64,000 nucleotides of DNA from an uncultured Pelagibacteraceae bacterium (GCA_902562205.1 CACESO010000002.1:62001-126000); one strand, 5' to 3'; shown: positions 1 to 8,827, counted from the stretch's first letter. Numbers and translations: made by a program. Notes: generated from the sequence alone by a model not told the origin.

Positions 1-1017
1 ATAATTTTTTAATTTTTCATGGAACCATTTTAAATTTTTTGTTTGTAACTCTAAGTGTTCAGGAGCATAATCGTCACTAACTTTGACCATTTCTTCATTA
101 GTATCACACAAAATAACTTCTCCATAATCTCTCCACGCTGCTTCAGCACTTAATCTTGGAACCTCTGGCAATTCTTCAATTAATTCAGGAACTCTTTTCA
201 TAACTGCATCAGCTAACTTTTGACTTGTTGTATATAACCAAGCAGGTGAATTATAACCGTGTTCAGCTTGTCCTACTAAGTCAACTGCAACAATTTCAGG
301 ATCTGCAGTTTCATCAGCAATAATTCCAATTTCTGTTGGTCCCGCGAATAAATCTATACCAACTTTACCAAACAAAATTCTTTTAGCTTCAGCAACAAAT
401 TGATTTCCGGGTCCAACTAAAATATCTGCAGGAGCATTACCAAATAAACCATAAGTCATTGCTGCTATCGCTGGTACACCACCTAAATTTAAAATTACAT
501 CTGCACCACATAAGTCTGCTGTATAAATTATGGAAGGGTGGGCACCTATATTCTCTTTTGGAGGACTGCATGCGATAATGTTTTTGACCCCAGCAACTTT
601 TGCAGTTGTTACACTCATAACAGCTGAAGCTATATGCGCATATCTACCGCCTGGTATATAACACCCAGCTGTATTTACTGGCACTAGTTTTTGTCCTGCA
701 TACAATCCATTTGAAAGTTCTACCTCAAAGTCTTGTCCATAGTTTTTTAATTGGGCTTCAGCAAATTTTTTAACTCTATCGTAAGAAAATTTAATGTCAT
801 CCTTAGTTTTTTGATCTAATTTCTTTTTAATATCCTCAATTTTTTCTTTAGAGACAATTATTTCACCATCATATTTATCAAACTTTTTTGTTAATTCTTT
901 ACAGCCTTCTTCTTTTGATTTTTCAAGTTCTTTTAAAAGATTTTGAACAATCTCTTTAGTTTTAGTGTCATCTGTTGAAGCTGTTTTGGTTGCCTTTTTT
1001 AAATATTTAATTGTCAT
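1..1017 (-). CDS. HisD-family dehydrogenase, HpsN-like (3' end cut by window edge)
   Basis: NAD-dependent dehydrogenase of the histidinol dehydrogenase fold; 339 codons are visible from the ATG at 1017, and roughly 90 C-terminal residues should lie beyond the left edge. Family motifs are clear: GPGNQFVAEAK, FAGPTE and QAEHG, which carries the catalytic Glu-His pair. GQAEHGYNSP and the N-terminal stretch PVNTAGCYIPGGRYAH resemble sulfopropanediol 3-dehydrogenase (HpsN), which oxidises 2,3-dihydroxypropane-1-sulfonate to sulfolactate, more than true HisD, which usually has QAEHD. The neighbourhood (phosphate acyltransferase, ComC-type dehydrogenase, tauABC) supports a sulfonate role and no his gene is nearby. 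The HpsN assignment is inference; a plain histidinol dehydrogenase remains possible. Confidence 0.72.
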   Translation of the reverse strand, partial: MTIKYLKKATKTASTDDTKTKEIVQNLLKELEKSKEEGCKELTKKFDKYDGEIIVSKEKIEDIKKKLDQKTKDDIKFSYDRVKKFAEAQLKNYGQDFEVELSNGLYAGQKLVPVNTAGCYIPGGRYAHIASAVMSVTTAKVAGVKNIIACSPPKENIGAHPSIIYTADLCGADVILNLGGVPAIAAMTYGLFGNAPADILVGPGNQFVAEAKRILFGKVGIDLFAGPTEIGIIADETADPEIVAVDLVGQAEHGYNSPAWLYTTSQKLADAVMKRVPELIEELPEVPRLSAEAAWRDYGEVILCDTNEEMVKVSDDYAPEHLELQTKNLKWFHEKLKNY

Positions 1018-1040
1018 TTATATAAATTTATATTTCATTC

Positions 1041-1952
1041 TTAATCTAATGCAACAACTGCTGCTGCTATTGAAGCTAATCTTGCAACTGCCTCATCTGA
1101 TCTACTTGTTATTACTACAGGAACCTTTCCACCAACCACAACCCCTGCTGCACACGCTCCCATAAAATAAATCATCATTTTAACTAATGCATTACCAGTT
1201 TCAACACTTGGTACTAATAGAATATCTGCATCTCCTGCAACAATATTTTTTATTCCCTTTATGTTAGCTGATTTTTTAGAAATACAATTATCAAAGGCTA
1301 AAGGTCCAAAAACATCAGCATCTAATTTTTCTTTCTTTGATAATTCAGTAATTTCTTTTGCTTCTATTGAACTTTGTATACTATCTAAAACTTCTTCTGT
1401 GGCGGATAAGACTGCAACTTTAGGTCTGTTGTTTCCTATTCTTTTTGAAAAGCCAATAACATTTTTTAAAATATGCATCTTAGTTTTAACATTTGGCAAA
1501 ACATTTAAAGCACCATCAGTTATAATTAGTGGTTTATCCTCTTTATCTAATGTCATATGCCATATATGACTTAGTCTAGTTTTTCCTAGAAGCTGATATT
1601 CTCTTTTTAAAACTTCTTTCATTAATATATCTGTATGAATATGACCTTTAACAATAATTTTGATCTTTCCAGCTTTTGCTAATTTAGTGGCTACAATTGC
1701 AGTATTATTTTCTACTGGCTCATGAATAATTTCATACTGAGAAATATCAAATTTAATTTCTTCAGCACATTTAAGAATTTCTTGTTTATCTCCAATAAAA
1801 ATTGGTTTAATCAAATTTTCTTTAACAGCGTCCATGACTGAAAGCATAGGCAAGGGCTTTCCAGCGTTTACAATCGCTGCACTCACTCCCTTCTTTTTGC
1901 TAGCTGCATCCAAAAGATTGTTAGGACACACTATTTGCTTATCTGAAATCAT
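1041..1952 (-). CDS. Phosphate acetyl/butyryltransferase family protein
   Basis: A 303-residue protein of the Pta/Ptb fold, which exchanges phosphate and CoA on a short acyl group (for example acetyl-phosphate + CoA to acetyl-CoA + phosphate). It matches the short, single-domain form and lacks the N-terminal regulatory domain of long enterobacterial Pta. Visible family features are the central DGALNV-like segment, the KKSANIKGIKNIVAGDADILLV-type region near residues 225-245 and the glycine-rich C-terminal stretch. It sits 23 bases upstream of the HpsN-like gene on the same strand. In sulfonate-degrading bacteria a Pta converts the acetyl-phosphate made by sulfoacetaldehyde acetyltransferase; that role here is inferred from context. 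Phosphate butyryltransferase is the alternative. Confidence 0.8.
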   Translation of the reverse strand: MISDKQIVCPNNLLDAASKKKGVSAAIVNAGKPLPMLSVMDAVKENLIKPIFIGDKQEILKCAEEIKFDISQYEIIHEPVENNTAIVATKLAKAGKIKIIVKGHIHTDILMKEVLKREYQLLGKTRLSHIWHMTLDKEDKPLIITDGALNVLPNVKTKMHILKNVIGFSKRIGNNRPKVAVLSATEEVLDSIQSSIEAKEITELSKKEKLDADVFGPLAFDNCISKKSANIKGIKNIVAGDADILLVPSVETGNALVKMMIYFMGACAAGVVVGGKVPVVITSRSDEAVARLASIAAAVVALD

Positions 1953-2020
1953 TTAAAATCTTATATTTGTTTTTATAATGAGTATAAAGGAATTTGAGCA
2001 TATTTGTGATAATATAAAGA

Positions 2021-2875
2021 GTGGAAATCGTAACAAAAATAACACCGATAATCCTTGCATTAATAATGCTTGGTTTAGGATTAGGTTTAAAACTCGAAGA
2101 TTTTACTAGAGTATTAAAAACACCTAAAGATTTTATTGTTGGTTTTATTTCTCAATTAATAATTCTTCCGCTCGTTGCTTATTTATTAATTATAATTTTA
2201 AAAACACCTCCTGAAATTGCAATTGGTGTAATGATTATTGCTGCTGCACCGGGAGGAGTTACTTCAAACATTATGACTAAATTTGCTGACGGAGATGTAG
2301 CATTATCAATTTCATTAACAGCGATAATAAGTTTATTAAGTATTATTACAGTCCCTTTTATAATTTTTACATCTGCAGATTTGTTTGGAATTACAAATAT
2401 TGCAGAAAACATATCAATGATTGGTATCGCATTTAAGATGTTTTTGGTCGTTACTGTGCCAGTTATATTAGGAATGATTATAAGAAAATTTGCAGAAAAT
2501 TTTGTGGCGTCAAAAGTAGAAATATTTAATAAACTCAACATTGTATTGTTTGCAATTTTTTTCTTTGCTGCGTTTTATGAAGAAAGAGAAAACTTAATAA
2601 ATTTATTGAAACAAGCAGGTCTTATTGCTTTACTTTTAAATGTTACCATGATGATAATTGCATTTTATCTTGGTAAAATTTTTGCATCAGGCATTAAACA
2701 ACTTAAGTGTATTGCTTTAGAGTGTGGCTTACAAAATGGAACTTTAGCACTGTTTGTTTCTACACAAATTTTTGGCTCTGATATATTATATGCAATACCA
2801 ACTGGTGCTTATGCTCTTATAATGTATGTAACTGGATTTACTTTTGTTTTTTTATTAAGAAGAAACGCTAATTAA
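2021..2875 (+). CDS. BASS-family (bile acid:Na+ symporter-type) transporter
   Basis: A 284-residue, almost wholly hydrophobic protein with about nine membrane spans. The segment GGVTSNIMTKFADGDVALS and the later LECGLQNGTLAL are hallmarks of the SBF/BASS fold, whose members carry organic anions with sodium. The start is GTG at 2021; no ATG fits the N-terminus. It runs against the flow of its neighbours, and its last 21 bases overlap the 3' end of the convergent ComC-like dehydrogenase. A second, divergent copy of the family lies at 15135, so the block is framed by two such carriers. The substrate cannot be read from sequence; a carboxylate or sulfonate is plausible from context. Confidence 0.82.
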   Translation: MEIVTKITPIILALIMLGLGLGLKLEDFTRVLKTPKDFIVGFISQLIILPLVAYLLIIILKTPPEIAIGVMIIAAAPGGVTSNIMTKFADGDVALSISLTAIISLLSIITVPFIIFTSADLFGITNIAENISMIGIAFKMFLVVTVPVILGMIIRKFAENFVASKVEIFNKLNIVLFAIFFFAAFYEERENLINLLKQAGLIALLLNVTMMIIAFYLGKIFASGIKQLKCIALECGLQNGTLALFVSTQIFGSDILYAIPTGAYALIMYVTGFTFVFLLRRNAN

Positions 2876-3874
2876 TTTATCTAAATCTTTTTTTATTTCT
2901 TTCGGCAAATTAATTTTTTTTTTAGAATTTTTTGAAAATCTTTTTGCTTTATTTTCTCCAGGATAAGAAATTGAGGCAAAACCTTTAGCTCGTGGGAGCT
3001 TTTTTATAATCCTTATATTTTCTTTTATTCTTTTGATATAGTTTTTCCCAATAAAGATATTAGGCTTAATAGCTAAAAATAAATGTCCGACATTTTGCGG
3101 CCCTCTAAAATCATCAAATGGGTCTCTAACCTTTCCGCCGTGAGCAGCTCCTGTAATCACTCCGCTTAAAATATCAACCATCCATGCTAGACCCGATCCT
3201 CTAAAACCTGCAATTGGAAGCTGAACTCCTTTTAAAGCTTTTTTAGCATCTGTGGTGGGGTTTCCACTTTTATCTAAGGCAACACCAGCTGGAATTTTTT
3301 TACCAAGTCTAGCAGCAACTCTTATAATACCTCTGTTAATCATTGAAACAGATGAGTCTAAAATAAATGGAACCTTTCCTCCTGATGGTGTTCCAAAACA
3401 AATTGGGTTAGTTCCAAACAAAGTTTTTTTCGCCCCGAAAGGTGCGATTGCAGGTGGTGCATTAGTAAAACACCAAACCATTAAATTTTTTTTAACTGCT
3501 TGTTCAACGTAATAACCTGACAAACCATAATGACCTGAATTTTTAACTCCAACTAATCCAATACCTGTTTTTTTTGCACTCTTTATTAAAGTTTTAATAG
3601 CTGTATCTGCTGCAACAAATCCAATGGAGTTATTTGCATCAATAAAAGATATGGAGTTTGATATTTTCTTTATCTTAATTTTTGGTTTTGGATTGATAAC
3701 TTTTTTTTTAATTCTTTCACAATACATCTTAAGCCTTGATACTCCATGACCATATGCACCGACATACTCAGCATTAATTAAAGCATTAGCACTTATTGTT
3801 GCATGAGAAAGACTCATGCCTCTTTTTTTAAAAATTTGGATAACAATTTTTTTTAGTTTTTTTCCATCAACCAT
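2855..3874 (-). CDS. Malate/L-lactate dehydrogenase family oxidoreductase (ComC-like)
   Basis: NAD(P)-dependent 2-hydroxyacid dehydrogenase of the Ldh_2 family (339 residues, normal length). Family landmarks include YGHGVSRL near residue 42 with the catalytic His, NSGHYGLSGYY, and FGTNPICFGTP in the nucleotide-binding part. The family includes malate, ureidoglycolate and (R)-sulfolactate dehydrogenases (ComC). Its start overlaps the end of the upstream PQQ-type dehydrogenase by 22 bases, so it is probably the last gene of the tauABC operon. Beside tauABC and an HpsN-like gene, a sulfolactate dehydrogenase role is attractive, but motifs alone do not separate it from malate or lactate enzymes. 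Confidence 0.8.
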   Translation of the reverse strand: MVDGKKLKKIVIQIFKKRGMSLSHATISANALINAEYVGAYGHGVSRLKMYCERIKKKVINPKPKIKIKKISNSISFIDANNSIGFVAADTAIKTLIKSAKKTGIGLVGVKNSGHYGLSGYYVEQAVKKNLMVWCFTNAPPAIAPFGAKKTLFGTNPICFGTPSGGKVPFILDSSVSMINRGIIRVAARLGKKIPAGVALDKSGNPTTDAKKALKGVQLPIAGFRGSGLAWMVDILSGVITGAAHGGKVRDPFDDFRGPQNVGHLFLAIKPNIFIGKNYIKRIKENIRIIKKLPRAKGFASISYPGENKAKRFSKNSKKKINLPKEIKKDLDKLISVSS

Positions 3875-4914
3875 AGACCGTCCTGACCAAGAAAATAAAT
3901 CTTTCCATTGACGGGATGAACCTGAATATCTCTAATTCTTCCAATTTGATTTTGAAATATAATTTCTTCTCGCACATTTTTTGTGTCAGAAAAATCAAGC
4001 TTTCTTAAAGACATATCTTTTAAAGATGTTACTAATGCTTGACCATTCCATTCTTTAAATTCATTACCTTTATAAATTGTTATTGCACTTGTTGCAATTG
4101 AAGGAACCCAATATTTAATAGCTTTTGTGTAACCAGGCATCCATTTTGGTCCTATCTTAGTTCCACTATAATTTGTTCCACCCCAACCTAATATTTTCCA
4201 TCCATAATTTTCACTCTTCTTTATTTCTCCAAACCAATCACCGCCTTTAGCTCCATGATTACTTGCATAAACTTTTTTATCAAAAGGAGAAACTGTTAAA
4301 CCTTGTGGGTTTCTTACACCAATTTGAAATATTTCAGGTAACCAATCTTTTTTATCCACAAATTTAGGATTATCTTTTGGAATACTTCCATCCAATTTTA
4401 TTCTTATAATGCTGCCGGGATGTTGAGTTGGATCTTGTGCTATCATTCCTTGTCCTCTTTCACCCACAGATGCAAAAAGAAATTCATCTTTAACTGCTAG
4501 TCTAGAGCCAAAATGATAACCTGAGTTAATAGGTGGTTGAGCAACAAATATATTGTCAAATTTTAATTCACCTCTATCTAAATTTGCCCTTGCAATAGAG
4601 GTAGTAGATTTAAATTTTCCGTGATCCTCTGAATAGCTAACAAAAACAATATCATCTTTATATAAAATATCTAATAAACCTCCTTGGCCATCTTCTAATA
4701 TTTTAAGATTATGAGTTACCTCAGAAACATTCCCAGCGCTTAATTCTATTAATTTAATTTTTCCTGACTTCTCAGTAATCAATAATTCTTTATCAGATAT
4801 GAAAGTTGAGCCCCAAGGGGAATCTAAATCTGTAATTTTATTTATTTTAAATTCTGAAGCTTCAGCTGATACTGAAAATATAAATAAAAATAGAATTAAC
4901 CTTTTCCACGCCAT
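3853..4914 (-). CDS. PQQ-dependent soluble sugar dehydrogenase (YliI-like beta-propeller)
   Basis: Predicted periplasmic six-bladed beta-propeller of the GSDH/aldose sugar dehydrogenase family, 353 residues. An N-terminal signal peptide (cleavage near SAEAS) precedes DSPWGSTFI, and the catalytic-type segment NSGYHFGSRLA with its His lies near residue 133; FQIGVRNPQGL and NHGAKGGDW are typical PQQ and calcium-site regions. Such enzymes oxidise the C1 of aldoses, passing electrons to the periplasmic chain. The gene overlaps the end of tauC by 19 bases and the next dehydrogenase by 22, so it is embedded in the transporter operon. Why a sugar dehydrogenase should travel with a sulfonate importer is not evident. 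Confidence 0.82.
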   Translation of the reverse strand: MAWKRLILFLFIFSVSAEASEFKINKITDLDSPWGSTFISDKELLITEKSGKIKLIELSAGNVSEVTHNLKILEDGQGGLLDILYKDDIVFVSYSEDHGKFKSTTSIARANLDRGELKFDNIFVAQPPINSGYHFGSRLAVKDEFLFASVGERGQGMIAQDPTQHPGSIIRIKLDGSIPKDNPKFVDKKDWLPEIFQIGVRNPQGLTVSPFDKKVYASNHGAKGGDWFGEIKKSENYGWKILGWGGTNYSGTKIGPKWMPGYTKAIKYWVPSIATSAITIYKGNEFKEWNGQALVTSLKDMSLRKLDFSDTKNVREEIIFQNQIGRIRDIQVHPVNGKIYFLGQDGLWLMEKN

Positions 4915-6821
4915 GGAATAGTTTTATCTATTATTTTTCTTAATGTAACGTCGAATAATAGTCCCAGCATACCCATAATGAAAATAGTTATCCAAATAAC
5001 TTCATATTGGAAATATTTTTTTGCGACATTTTCAACAAATCCAATTCCTGTAGTTCCTGCTAAAAATTCTGCAGCAACAAGTGTCCCCCAACACATTCCA
5101 ACCGCAACTCTAATTCCTGTTAGAATTTCCGGTAAAGAATTAGGAAAGATTACGTATCTTAAAATTTGTTTTTTGGATGCACCTAGCGAATGAGCTGCAT
5201 GAATTTTTGATAATTGAGTTCCAGATGCACCAGCCCGTGCAGAGATAATCATGATTGATAATGAGACCATAAATAACAAGAATACTTTTCCAGTATTATC
5301 GATACCTAAAACTGAAATGATTAAAGGAGCCCATGCTAATGGTGGCACAGGTCTATAAAGCTCAATTAAAGGATCAAAGAATCCTTTAGCAAATCTATTT
5401 AAACCCATAAATAATCCAAGCGGAACTCCAATTAAAATCCCAAAGATAAGTCCTAAAAATACTCTTAAAAATGAATCCCAAATGTGTCCATAAGGAACAG
5501 GAATTTTAAATAATTTAAAATCTCCTGTAACAACTTTTAGAACTCTACCTTTAAAGTTTTGTTCAACTACACCGTCTTTGGTATGAATAGGGTATTCCCC
5601 TGGAAGAACGTCAGCAATCCAATCTGGTAAAATAAATCCAATTATTTTACTTACATCCATCATATCAATCCAAAGTAAAGGTATATTTTTGTAACCGACG
5701 CTTGGTTTTGACATTAAGATAAATTTATTAAGAGTATCTGATGGTTTAGGTAACCATCTTCCAGAACCTTGTTCAGAACAACTTGTTCCACTTGATACTA
5801 TTGTTCCCGCAGGGAATAAAAACATATCTACAAATCTTAATCCACCTTGTTCAGATTTTTGAACATTGTCGAATTCAACAATTGCATTTTGCATTTCATT
5901 TAATGCATTTGGTGGATAGATACTTGCATACTCTATTCTTCTTGCAATTTTGACAATATTTTTGGCAAATGTAGAAGCTACTTCTTCTGTATCATCTAAG
6001 TCACCTCTGTAATCTTTGATTTTATCCTTTAAACCTTTAATAGAATTTTTAAACTGAGGGTTATGATTTCTTAACTTAAAGAATTTATCGTTTATTATCT
6101 CAAGTTCTTTTGCAGCAGCATCAAATTTAAGACCTTTATTAGTGGCTGGGACTAAAGGAACTTCAATTGTGTTTTCTATTGAACCTGTACCAGATTGAAT
6201 TTTTGTAATACCCCAACCACCTTCTTCAGATACTGCTCTTAGTCTTTCATTTTTCTGCTCATCAGTTTCAAACGGGTAATCATTCTTTTTAAAATTTGAT
6301 GTTAAAAGTCTTATTTCCTCAGTCATCTCTTTAATCTGAATTTTTGTATCTGTTTCCATTAAATTTTCGTTTGTAAGTAATGGAATTAACTGTCTCGTCT
6401 CGTTGATAAATCCAACTAAAGTTGTTTTCTGTGGACTACTTAAATCTGGAGAGCTTTGTATTTCGTTAGTGATTATTTGAAGGTTTTTATTTTCAATTTT
6501 AATTATTGAAGTACTTTTAAATTCTCTTTCTTCTATTGGAAACTGATACTTTAAACCTAAAAGAGATTCATTTACTTTTGCAACTTGGCACAATTCATTA
6601 GCAGATTTAGGATAAAAACCTTTGGCTATATCCCAAGAATAGTATAACCAAATTAAAAGTATCGCACTACTTCCAACAATAATCCAATGCGTCCCACCTT
6701 TTGCTCTCTCAGGGTTACCAAATACAGCATCAACTTTTTCTGTTCGAATTAATCTTCTTCCGTAAAGAATACATCCAACAATCGATACTAATATTAATAT
6801 TGTAATAAATTGGGTAAACAT
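4896..6821 (-). CDS. tauC: ABC transporter permease, TauC type, with a large N-terminal extension
   Basis: Membrane permease of a taurine/sulfonate ABC importer. The C-terminal ~196 residues (from about 446) form a classic binding-protein-dependent permease domain with several spans and an EAA loop at AHSLGASKKQILRYVIFP, which docks to the ATPase. Ordinary TauC is about 270 residues; this protein has 641. The extra N-terminus has two spans (about 1-20 and 46-66), then a ~300-residue charged, partly coiled-coil region that should face the periplasm. The gene begins one base after tauB ends, and its 3' end overlaps the PQQ-type dehydrogenase. The permease call is firm; the job of the extension is unknown. 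Confidence 0.88.
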   Translation of the reverse strand: MFTQFITILILVSIVGCILYGRRLIRTEKVDAVFGNPERAKGGTHWIIVGSSAILLIWLYYSWDIAKGFYPKSANELCQVAKVNESLLGLKYQFPIEEREFKSTSIIKIENKNLQIITNEIQSSPDLSSPQKTTLVGFINETRQLIPLLTNENLMETDTKIQIKEMTEEIRLLTSNFKKNDYPFETDEQKNERLRAVSEEGGWGITKIQSGTGSIENTIEVPLVPATNKGLKFDAAAKELEIINDKFFKLRNHNPQFKNSIKGLKDKIKDYRGDLDDTEEVASTFAKNIVKIARRIEYASIYPPNALNEMQNAIVEFDNVQKSEQGGLRFVDMFLFPAGTIVSSGTSCSEQGSGRWLPKPSDTLNKFILMSKPSVGYKNIPLLWIDMMDVSKIIGFILPDWIADVLPGEYPIHTKDGVVEQNFKGRVLKVVTGDFKLFKIPVPYGHIWDSFLRVFLGLIFGILIGVPLGLFMGLNRFAKGFFDPLIELYRPVPPLAWAPLIISVLGIDNTGKVFLLFMVSLSIMIISARAGASGTQLSKIHAAHSLGASKKQILRYVIFPNSLPEILTGIRVAVGMCWGTLVAAEFLAGTTGIGFVENVAKKYFQYEVIWITIFIMGMLGLLFDVTLRKIIDKTIPWRGKG

Positions 6822-7619
6822 TTAATTATCTTTCCCCATTATTTCTTCTTCCATGTTCCATATCATGGACAATATTTCTTCTCGTTTTGATGAAAATTCT
6901 TTATTTTTTTTAATTTCTCTTAAATCTTCTTTTAAACCCATTTCTGCAAATGGAAGTTTGTATTCTTTATGAATTCTTCCTGGTCTTGGTGCCATCACAT
7001 ATAATCTTTCGCCCAATAACAAAGCTTCTTCAACGGAGTGGGTAATTAAGATAATTGTTTTTCCAGTTTCTTTCCAAATTTTTAAAACAAGTGATTGCAT
7101 TTTTTCTCTAGTTAAAGCATCTAGTGCTCCCAAAGGTTCATCCATTAGAATTAAATCAGGATCATTAATTAAACATCTTGCAAGCGCCACTCTTTGCTGC
7201 ATACCACCTGATAATTGATAAGTAGGAGTATTTCCAAAACCTTTTAGACCAACTATATCTAACCACTCATCAACTTTTTTTTGAGTTTCATCTGGATCTT
7301 TTTTCTTCATTCTTAATCCAAAGTTGACATTTTCAGAAACAGTTAACCATTCAAACAAAGCGCCTTGTTGAAATACCATCCCTCTATCAACTCCAGGACC
7401 ATTAATTTCATTTGATCCTAAAGTAATTGTTCCTGATGTAGGTCTAATAAAACCAGCTGCAATATTTAGTAAAGTTGTTTTTCCACATCCTGACGGACCA
7501 AGCACTGTTAATAGCTCACCTTTTTTGATAGTGAAATTTAAATCTTTTAATGCATGAACAGTTTCTCCTTTTGGAGATTTAAAGATCATATTTAGATTTT
7601 GAGAAACTAAATCACTCAT
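6822..7619 (-). CDS. tauB: Taurine/sulfonate ABC transporter ATP-binding protein
   Basis: Cytoplasmic ATPase powering the importer, 265 residues. All nucleotide-binding motifs are present: Walker A GPSGCGKTT at 41-49, signature LSGGMQQR at 136-143, Walker B LILMDEP at about 156-162, then the D-loop ALDAL and the switch His in ILITHSVEE. The family is the nitrate/sulfonate/taurine branch (TauB, SsuB, NrtD). It is directly followed by tauC with no gap, and a strong hairpin separates it from tauA upstream, so its expression may be set below that of the binding protein. Taurine specificity is inferred from the tauA partner and the neighbouring aminotransferase. Confidence 0.92.
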   Translation of the reverse strand: MSDLVSQNLNMIFKSPKGETVHALKDLNFTIKKGELLTVLGPSGCGKTTLLNIAAGFIRPTSGTITLGSNEINGPGVDRGMVFQQGALFEWLTVSENVNFGLRMKKKDPDETQKKVDEWLDIVGLKGFGNTPTYQLSGGMQQRVALARCLINDPDLILMDEPLGALDALTREKMQSLVLKIWKETGKTIILITHSVEEALLLGERLYVMAPRPGRIHKEYKLPFAEMGLKEDLREIKKNKEFSSKREEILSMIWNMEEEIMGKDN

Positions 7620-7646
7620 AACAAGACCTTACATTAAAATTAGTAT

Positions 7647-7684
7647 AAAAAAAATAGGCACCAATTAAAAAATTGGCGCCTATT
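7647..7684 (-). terminator. Hairpin plus U-tract between tauA and tauB (attenuator)
   Basis: On the minus strand a 14-bp stem (arms 7671-7684 and 7653-7666, a single G-U wobble, 4-base loop) is followed directly by six or more U residues. This is a textbook intrinsic terminator placed just after the tauA stop and before the tauB start. It probably lets most transcripts end after the binding-protein gene and a minority read into tauBC. Confidence 0.85.
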
Positions 7685-7705
7685 TAATTCTGTTTTACCT
7701 TCAGA

Positions 7706-8647
7706 TTATAAAGGTAAGAAACTAGTGTCTACGTTTCCTCTTGGTGTTCCCATTCCTTTTAAGAATGCATCAAGATTTCCTTTTGTCATAGATTGCTTAG
7801 TCTCTTCTGGTGTTAAAAATTTGAAACCGCTTAAAGTTTCTTTCATATCACCAACTTTCATTTCAGAAGCTTTAGACATTGCGTTCATGTCGCTTTTGCC
7901 AGCTCTATATCTGTCATTAGCTTCATGAGTAACTTCTATAAAAGTTCTTAGCATTCCAGGATTTTCCTTCATGAACTTAGTAGTCACTGAAGTAATATCT
8001 ATTCCTAAGATACCAGCGTCTCTTGCTTCTTGAACTGTAAGTAATCTTGTTCCAACAGCTGTAGCAGCTTTAATTGAATTACCACCAAATAAACATGCCA
8101 TTACAACATCACCGCTTACTAAAGCAGCAGCACCTTCTTCAGGGTCCATTTGAATGATATCCATTTTTTTTCTGTCTGCGCCAACAACTTTCATACTTTC
8201 ATCAAAAACGTATTCAGCCATTGTTCCTAGCGGTACAGCAACTTTTTTACCTTCAAGTTCAGTAGCATTAGCTTTCGTAATACCTGAAGCATTTGAAGTT
8301 ACACAAGTTGTTCCTCCCATTCCATATTCCATAGCTATATCTACAAGCTTAATAGGTGCTTTAGATTTAACTGCGTTAATGAAAGGTACTAAACCTTGTG
8401 AGTAAGAAATATCGATGTCTCCCGCTAACATAGCGTCAGTCATTGCTCCACCGTTTGTGAAGTTAGTCCATTTAACCGGTACACCTAAAGCTTTAGCAAA
8501 ATTTTTCTTCTGCATATCTTCTAGGTTTGGACTAGGCCATTCTAAAAAGTAAGCAACTCTAACTTCTTTTGCAGCTGAATTCGCAACTGAAATAGTTAAG
8601 TTAAGAGCTAAGATACTTCCAAGAATAAAACTTAGTATTTTTCTCAT
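7706..8647 (-). CDS. tauA: Taurine ABC transporter periplasmic binding protein
   Basis: Solute-binding protein of the importer, 313 residues, with a signal peptide of about 24 residues (hydrophobic core LSFILGSILALNLTISV). The mature protein starts KEVRVAYFLEWPSP and has the NMT1/TauA-like layout, including GDIDISYSQGLVPF and LEGKKVAVPLGTMAEY. It is the first gene of the operon, preceded by a strong Shine-Dalgarno (AAGGAGAGG on the minus strand, 8651-8660) and followed by a terminator-like hairpin, consistent with high expression of the binding protein relative to the permease. The aminotransferase gene is divergent, across 180 bases. Taurine is the best guess for ligand; another sulfonate or a related small acid cannot be excluded. 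Confidence 0.88.
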   Translation of the reverse strand: MRKILSFILGSILALNLTISVANSAAKEVRVAYFLEWPSPNLEDMQKKNFAKALGVPVKWTNFTNGGAMTDAMLAGDIDISYSQGLVPFINAVKSKAPIKLVDIAMEYGMGGTTCVTSNASGITKANATELEGKKVAVPLGTMAEYVFDESMKVVGADRKKMDIIQMDPEEGAAALVSGDVVMACLFGGNSIKAATAVGTRLLTVQEARDAGILGIDITSVTTKFMKENPGMLRTFIEVTHEANDRYRAGKSDMNAMSKASEMKVGDMKETLSGFKFLTPEETKQSMTKGNLDAFLKGMGTPRGNVDTSFLPL

Positions 8648-8764
8648 TTATTCCTCTCCTTATTTAAATTTATAAGCGGTATTTAAGTTGAAAATAGACC
8701 AGAAGTAAATGAAGTTGTTAACAGGAATGGGTGTCAAAATAGACTATTCAATTTTTGGTTGTAC

Positions 8765-8773
8765 TGGTATAAT
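8765..8773 (+). promoter_or_regulatory. Extended -10 promoter for the aminotransferase gene
   Basis: TGGTATAAT is a perfect extended -10 element (TG, one base, TATAAT) 55 bases upstream of the ATG at 8828. No good -35 is visible at the usual spacing, which fits an extended -10 promoter. It lies in the divergent region between tauA and the aminotransferase gene. Confidence 0.5.
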
Positions 8774-8786
8774 AGATTTTTATAGT

Positions 8787-8802
8787 TAATTAATATTAAT
8801 TA
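8787..8802. promoter_or_regulatory. 16-bp perfect palindrome, possible operator
   Basis: TAATTAATATTAATTA reads the same on both strands and sits 14 bases downstream of the extended -10, around the expected early transcribed region. That is a usual place for a repressor site. It is made only of A and T in an AT-rich genome, so chance is a real alternative. Confidence 0.3.
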
Positions 8803-8827
8803 GTCTAAAGATTAGGAATAAAAAAAA

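Noticed and set aside
1-1017. True histidinol dehydrogenase (hisD)
   Set aside because: The catalytic segment reads GQAEHGYNSP, as in HpsN-type enzymes, and the neighbours are sulfonate rather than histidine genes. Not excluded without a tree.
1261-1569. Open frame on the plus strand inside the phosphate acyltransferase gene
   Set aside because: It is a shadow of the real gene: no recognisable protein features and no ribosome site.
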